Of a stretch of DNA of 8,126 nt, positions 6,121 through 8,126 are shown in pieces. The stretch is from Acidobacteriota bacterium (lineage in GTDB: Bacteria > Acidobacteriota > Blastocatellia > Pyrinomonadales > Pyrinomonadaceae), in NCBI GenBank assembly GCA_963169175.1, contig CAUJFK010000293.1:1-8126 (forward strand). The letters are read 5' to 3'. The position numbers were made by a program, and so were the translations under genes. Below the pieces are notes generated by a model. The model did no database searches, had not been told where the DNA came from, and saw only the letters and a program-made list of their open reading frames with translations. Each line of letters begins with the position of its first letter. The stretch's first letter is position 1.

Positions 6121-6324
6121 ATGCGAGTATTCTGTACTAGTCATCCTCGGGCTTGCGTTGTTCGGCCCTGTAGAAGCCTGATAAACCAACCGCCTGGTTG
6201 AAAGACGAAACTATTTGTTCACGTTGCGGTAGCACGACGTCAAGAGACCTGCCATGTCAGTTACGGCGTCGCCAAAGGAGGTAATTGGAAGTCGCAAATG
6301 GTGTCGGCTTCTCTATTCAAATAA
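6121..6324 (+). pseudogene. decayed small secreted ORF
   Basis: An ATG at 6121 opens a frame stopped by TGA at 6199 and closed by TAA at 6322. Within it, another frame reads LVILGLALFGPVEA (from 6137), a textbook signal-peptide core with a cleavage-like end. The third frame continues KPDKPTAWLKDETICS, and the first frame later gives CHVSYGVAKGGNWKSQ. Joining the three needs at least two indels. It lies directly behind the secreted-protein genes and before their terminator, which suggests a third gene of the operon that has decayed. No homology to the VHL-like domain is evident. Random reading frames could produce part of this. Confidence 0.3.
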
Positions 6325-6343
6325 GTAGCTCGCATTGCCTAAG

Positions 6344-6384
6344 GCTCGACCAGAAACCTATTCCGGTCGAGTCTTTGTTTCTTT
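6344..6384 (+). terminator. intrinsic terminator of the secreted-protein operon
   Basis: CTCGACC (6345-6351) pairs perfectly with GGTCGAG (6365-6371), with a possible extra G-T pair outside. The loop is 13 bases, and the stem is followed at once by the T-rich TCTTTGTTTCTTT. The form and position, after the last rightward accessory gene and before pdhB, fit a rho-independent terminator. Confidence 0.7.
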
Positions 6385-6422
6385 GAGTTCTCTAACCCAG
6401 CAATTATTACCCTCTCACTGCA

Positions 6423-6469
6423 AAACTCGTCACGTGTAAGTCCTAGTTTCCACTTCCTGAAACTCGTCA
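6423..6469. repeat. 10-base direct repeat upstream of pdhB
   Basis: AAACTCGTCA occurs at 6423-6432 and again at 6460-6469, 37 bases apart. The second copy ends 17 bases before a TATCAT -10-like box (6487-6492), in the place of a -35 element, so it could be a binding site for an activator. I found no other copy in the window. Confidence 0.35.
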
Positions 6470-6486
6470 TTTTGCGCCGGAAATTG

Positions 6487-6492
6487 TATCAT
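6487..6492 (+). promoter_or_regulatory. possible -10 box of pdhB, suggesting a leaderless transcript
   Basis: TATCAT (5 of 6 matches to TATAAT) ends seven bases before the ATG at 6500, where transcription would normally begin. The 20 bases before the ATG contain no Shine-Dalgarno sequence. Together these fit a leaderless pdhB message. Confidence 0.35.
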
Positions 6493-6499
6493 TATTTTG

Positions 6500-7483
6500 A
6501 TGGCAATTTTAACTATCCGCGACGCCTTGAATCAGGCGCTTCGCGAAGAATTAATTAGGGACGAAAACGTCTTCATCATGGGCGAAGAGGTCGCCGAGTA
6601 CGACGGGGCCTATAAGGTGACGCGCGGGCTGTGGAAAGAGTTCGGCGACAAACGCGTTGTTGATACGCCGATCACTGAGCTAGGCTTTGCTGCGGTCGGC
6701 GTTGGCTCTGCGATGGCCGGCTTGCGGCCGGTGATCGAGTTCATGACGTGGAACTTTTCCGTCCTCGCCGCAGACCAGATCATCAATCACGCCGCCGCGA
6801 TGCACTATATGTCCGGCGGGCAGTTCAAGGTGCCGATCGTCTTTCGCGGCCCAAACGGTTCGGCGTATCAGGTCTCGTCGCAGCACTCGCACGCTCTCGA
6901 GGCAATGTACGCAAACTTCCCCGGCCTTAAAGTCGTGATGCCGTCAACGGCGGCAGATGCAAAGGGCCTGTTAAAATCGGCTATACGCGATGACAATCCG
7001 GTGCTTTTCATGGAACAGGAAAGGATGTACGGCATGAAAAGCGAAGTGCCTGAGGACGAAGATTTCCTCATTCCTCTTGGCGTTGCCGACGTAAAACGCG
7101 AAGGTACCGACTGCACGATCGTTGCCCGTTCAATGACCGTGCCGCTTGCGATTCAGGCGGCGGAAAAGGCGCAGGAGGAATTCGGAGTATCGGTCGAGGT
7201 CATCGACCCGCGGACCATCAAGCCTTTGGACATTGATACGATCGTGAACTCGGTCAAGAAGACAAACCGGCTCGTGGTCGCGGAAGAATCGCACGCGTTT
7301 GCCTCCGTCGGTGCCGAGATATCGCACACCGTGATGGAACACGCGTTCGACTATCTTGACGCTCCGGTCAAACGAATATCGACCGCCGAAACGCCCATAC
7401 CCTACGCGAAAAATCTCGAAGCCGCCGCATTGCCGGATGTAGCCAAGATTTTGGCGGCGGTCAAGGAAGTTTGTTATTTGTAA
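6500..7483 (+). CDS. pdhB: pyruvate dehydrogenase E1 component, beta subunit
   Basis: 327 residues; ATG at 6500 preferred over the TTG at 6497 because the family starts with MAILTIRDAL. The sequence is colinear with the E1 beta family: GEEVAEYDGAYKVTRGL (29-45), DTPITELGF with the ThDP-activating Glu60, GLRPVIEFMTWNF, YMSGGQ (103-108), VFRGPNG (114-120), SSQHSHALEAMY with the active-site His129, PGLKVVMPSTAADAKGLLKSAI, then the C-terminal transketolase-like domain with EVIDPRTIKPLD (233-244), SVKKTNRLVVAEE and LDAPVKRISTAETPIPYAKNLE. With PdhA it makes the alpha2beta2 E1 enzyme. It has no adjacent alpha gene; the only one in the window is at 1174. No E2 gene follows: the stop codon TAA abuts the ATG of a toxin-like gene. 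Initiation may be leaderless (no ribosome site). Confidence 0.93.
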   Translation: MAILTIRDALNQALREELIRDENVFIMGEEVAEYDGAYKVTRGLWKEFGDKRVVDTPITELGFAAVGVGSAMAGLRPVIEFMTWNFSVLAADQIINHAAAMHYMSGGQFKVPIVFRGPNGSAYQVSSQHSHALEAMYANFPGLKVVMPSTAADAKGLLKSAIRDDNPVLFMEQERMYGMKSEVPEDEDFLIPLGVADVKREGTDCTIVARSMTVPLAIQAAEKAQEEFGVSVEVIDPRTIKPLDIDTIVNSVKKTNRLVVAEESHAFASVGAEISHTVMEHAFDYLDAPVKRISTAETPIPYAKNLEAAALPDVAKILAAVKEVCYL

Positions 7484-7773
7484 ATGAAATTCACCTGGGA
7501 TCCGACCAAAAAGCAAGGGTTGCTCGCAATCACAAAATTGACCTTGACCGGATAGGCGATATTTTTCGTGACCCATTCGCTATAGAGTTTATTGACGAGT
7601 CCCACTCGGATGAAGATGAAGTTAGATTTGGAATAATCGGTTTGACAGCCGAATATGGTCTAATATATTTGGTTTTCATTGACATTGATACGGAAACCTT
7701 TCGCTTGATAACTGCGAGAAAAGCCGATCGCTGGATGGTGAGAGAATATGAAGAGAAAAGACGCAGAATCTGA
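7484..7773 (+). CDS. brnT: BrnT-like ribonuclease toxin, frame broken by a -1 shift near 7508-7513
   Basis: The ATG at 7484 directly follows the pdhB stop and reads MKFTWDPTKK, the standard BrnT opening, but this frame ends at a TAG soon after. One base back, from 7513, the frame reads ARVARNHKIDLDRIGDIF, RDPFAIEFIDE, EVRFGIIG, the YLVFIDIDTETFRLITARKA strand pair and REYEE, the usual order of the BrnT fold (D-hs-E-RF-iG, then RiISARkA--E---YE). Joined at the A5G run (7508-7513) the product is 96 residues, normal for the family. BrnT proteins are RelE-like mRNA interferases. The break could be a lost A (inactive toxin), a sequencing error at the homopolymer, or ribosomal slippage; the run AAAAAG is one A short of the classical slippery heptamer. 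An alternative TTG start at 7471 would keep one frame but lose the WDP segment. Base composition looks richer in A/T than pdhB. Confidence 0.7.
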
Positions 7774-7972
7774 GTTGGAATTTCTCGAAACTAGTGAGGA
7801 GGCACGGGCCGCCGGTCTAAGACGTATCAAACGCCGTCATTATACAGGGCCGCCAGAACTTCTTCCCGACGAAGAAAACGGGGGATTTAAGTTACGGCTT
7901 GAAACATTGCGCGAAGAGCTGTTGAATGACACCGAGTTTGTTGACCGGCTGCGTGAAAAGCTTGCAGCATGA
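7748..7972 (+). CDS. putative antitoxin of the BrnT-like module
   Basis: 74 residues; ATG at 7748 overlaps the toxin gene by 26 bases and has GGTGAGAG just upstream, so translation is probably coupled. The place and overlap are those of brnA in brnT-brnA operons, and this is the main basis for the call. The sequence itself does not show a clear ribbon-helix-helix: it is highly charged, with ESELEFLETSEEARAAGLRRIKRR (8-30), a Pro-rich TGPPELLPDEENGG (33-46), a short strand GFKLRLE (46-52) and a C-terminal amphipathic helix LREELLNDTEFVDRLREKL. It may be a different antitoxin family paired with a BrnT-type toxin. Unlike the toxin gene, this frame is intact. Confidence 0.5.
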   Translation: MKRKDAESELEFLETSEEARAAGLRRIKRRHYTGPPELLPDEENGGFKLRLETLREELLNDTEFVDRLREKLAA

Positions 7973-7988
7973 GGGATTTATCAGCGTC

Positions 7989-8008
7989 CAACAAACTTTA
8001 GTTTGTTG
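7989..8008. repeat. perfect AT-rich hairpin behind the antitoxin gene
   Basis: CAACAAACT (7989-7997) and AGTTTGTTG (8000-8008) form a 9-bp perfect inverted repeat around two bases, 17 bases after the antitoxin stop. No T tract follows, so it is a poor classical terminator. It could be an mRNA end or stability element, or one unit of a dispersed palindromic repeat. Confidence 0.5.
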
Positions 8009-8050
8009 CTCTGCCCAATTGTGAACTCAATTTGTTACCCGAACGGTCGC

Positions 8051-8126
8051 ATGGACAAAAAGGCCGCAATTCGTGAATACAAGCTCTCGCATCGGCCGAT
8101 GGGTGTTTTTCAAATTCTGTGTTTAC
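8051..8126 (+). CDS. N-terminal fragment, possibly a GIY-YIG nuclease family protein (cut by window edge)
   Basis: An ATG at 8051 opens a frame that runs to the window edge: MDKKAAIREYKLSHRPMGVF and a few more residues. The opening with M-KK--IREYK----PMGVF resembles the start of a group of small GIY-YIG-fold proteins, where the MGV segment leads into the first strand (usually MGVYRIRN). Only 25 residues are visible, the diagnostic GIY and YIG parts cannot be judged, and there is no strong ribosome site, so this is tentative. Confidence 0.4.
   Translation, partial: MDKKAAIREYKLSHRPMGVFQILCL

Larger units (their letters stand above)
6099..6499. other. 400-base intergenic region before pdhB
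   Basis: No intact gene. It holds the wreck of a small secreted ORF (6121-6324), an intrinsic terminator (6344-6384), a 10-base direct repeat (6423-6432 and 6460-6469) and the pdhB promoter region. Confidence 0.6.

Noticed and set aside
7130..7576. 148-residue minus-strand ORF opposite the end of pdhB
   Set aside because: Shadow of pdhB and of the toxin gene; no domain recognisable.

Overview
The window looks like a piece of chromosome from a free-living, moderately GC-rich bacterium. The best guess is Acidobacteriota (class Blastocatellia). This is an inference from the style of the genes: a CadC-type winged-helix regulator anchored in the membrane, and a small CxxC plus helix-turn-helix protein of a type I associate with that class. 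No rRNA, tRNA, CRISPR array or complete mobile element is visible.

Left part (1-2307): two leftward genes, the N-terminal part of a GT39/ArnT-like membrane glycosyltransferase cut by the window edge and a type I cysteine dioxygenase. They diverge from a rightward pdhA (pyruvate dehydrogenase E1 alpha). The divergent promoters sit in 1058-1139 and decide the likely starts of both genes.

Middle part (2308-6499): an accessory block separates pdhA from pdhB, which normally lie next to each other. It holds a leftward one-TM winged-helix regulator whose extracytoplasmic half is three copies of a repeat of about 69 residues. Divergent to it is a small CxxC-HTH protein. Next come two tandem secreted proteins that share an N-terminal domain resembling the beta domain of VHL. 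One ends in a lipocalin-like beta-rich domain and the other in a zinc-metallopeptidase-like HEFGH domain. The block ends with the wreck of a third small secreted ORF and a good intrinsic terminator.

Right part (6500-8126): pdhB (E1 beta), possibly on a leaderless transcript, is followed with no gap by a BrnT-like toxin gene whose frame is broken by one base at an A5G run. An overlapping small antitoxin-like gene that does not look like classical BrnA comes next, then a strong palindrome, then the first codons of a gene resembling a GIY-YIG family protein at the right edge.

How the genes may work together: PdhA and PdhB form the E1 heterotetramer that decarboxylates pyruvate. Cysteine dioxygenase starts cysteine breakdown, which can also feed pyruvate. 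The regulator, the small HTH protein and the secreted VHL-like proteins could form one sensing and secretion module, but this rests only on adjacency and on repeat elements in the regulator's promoter region.
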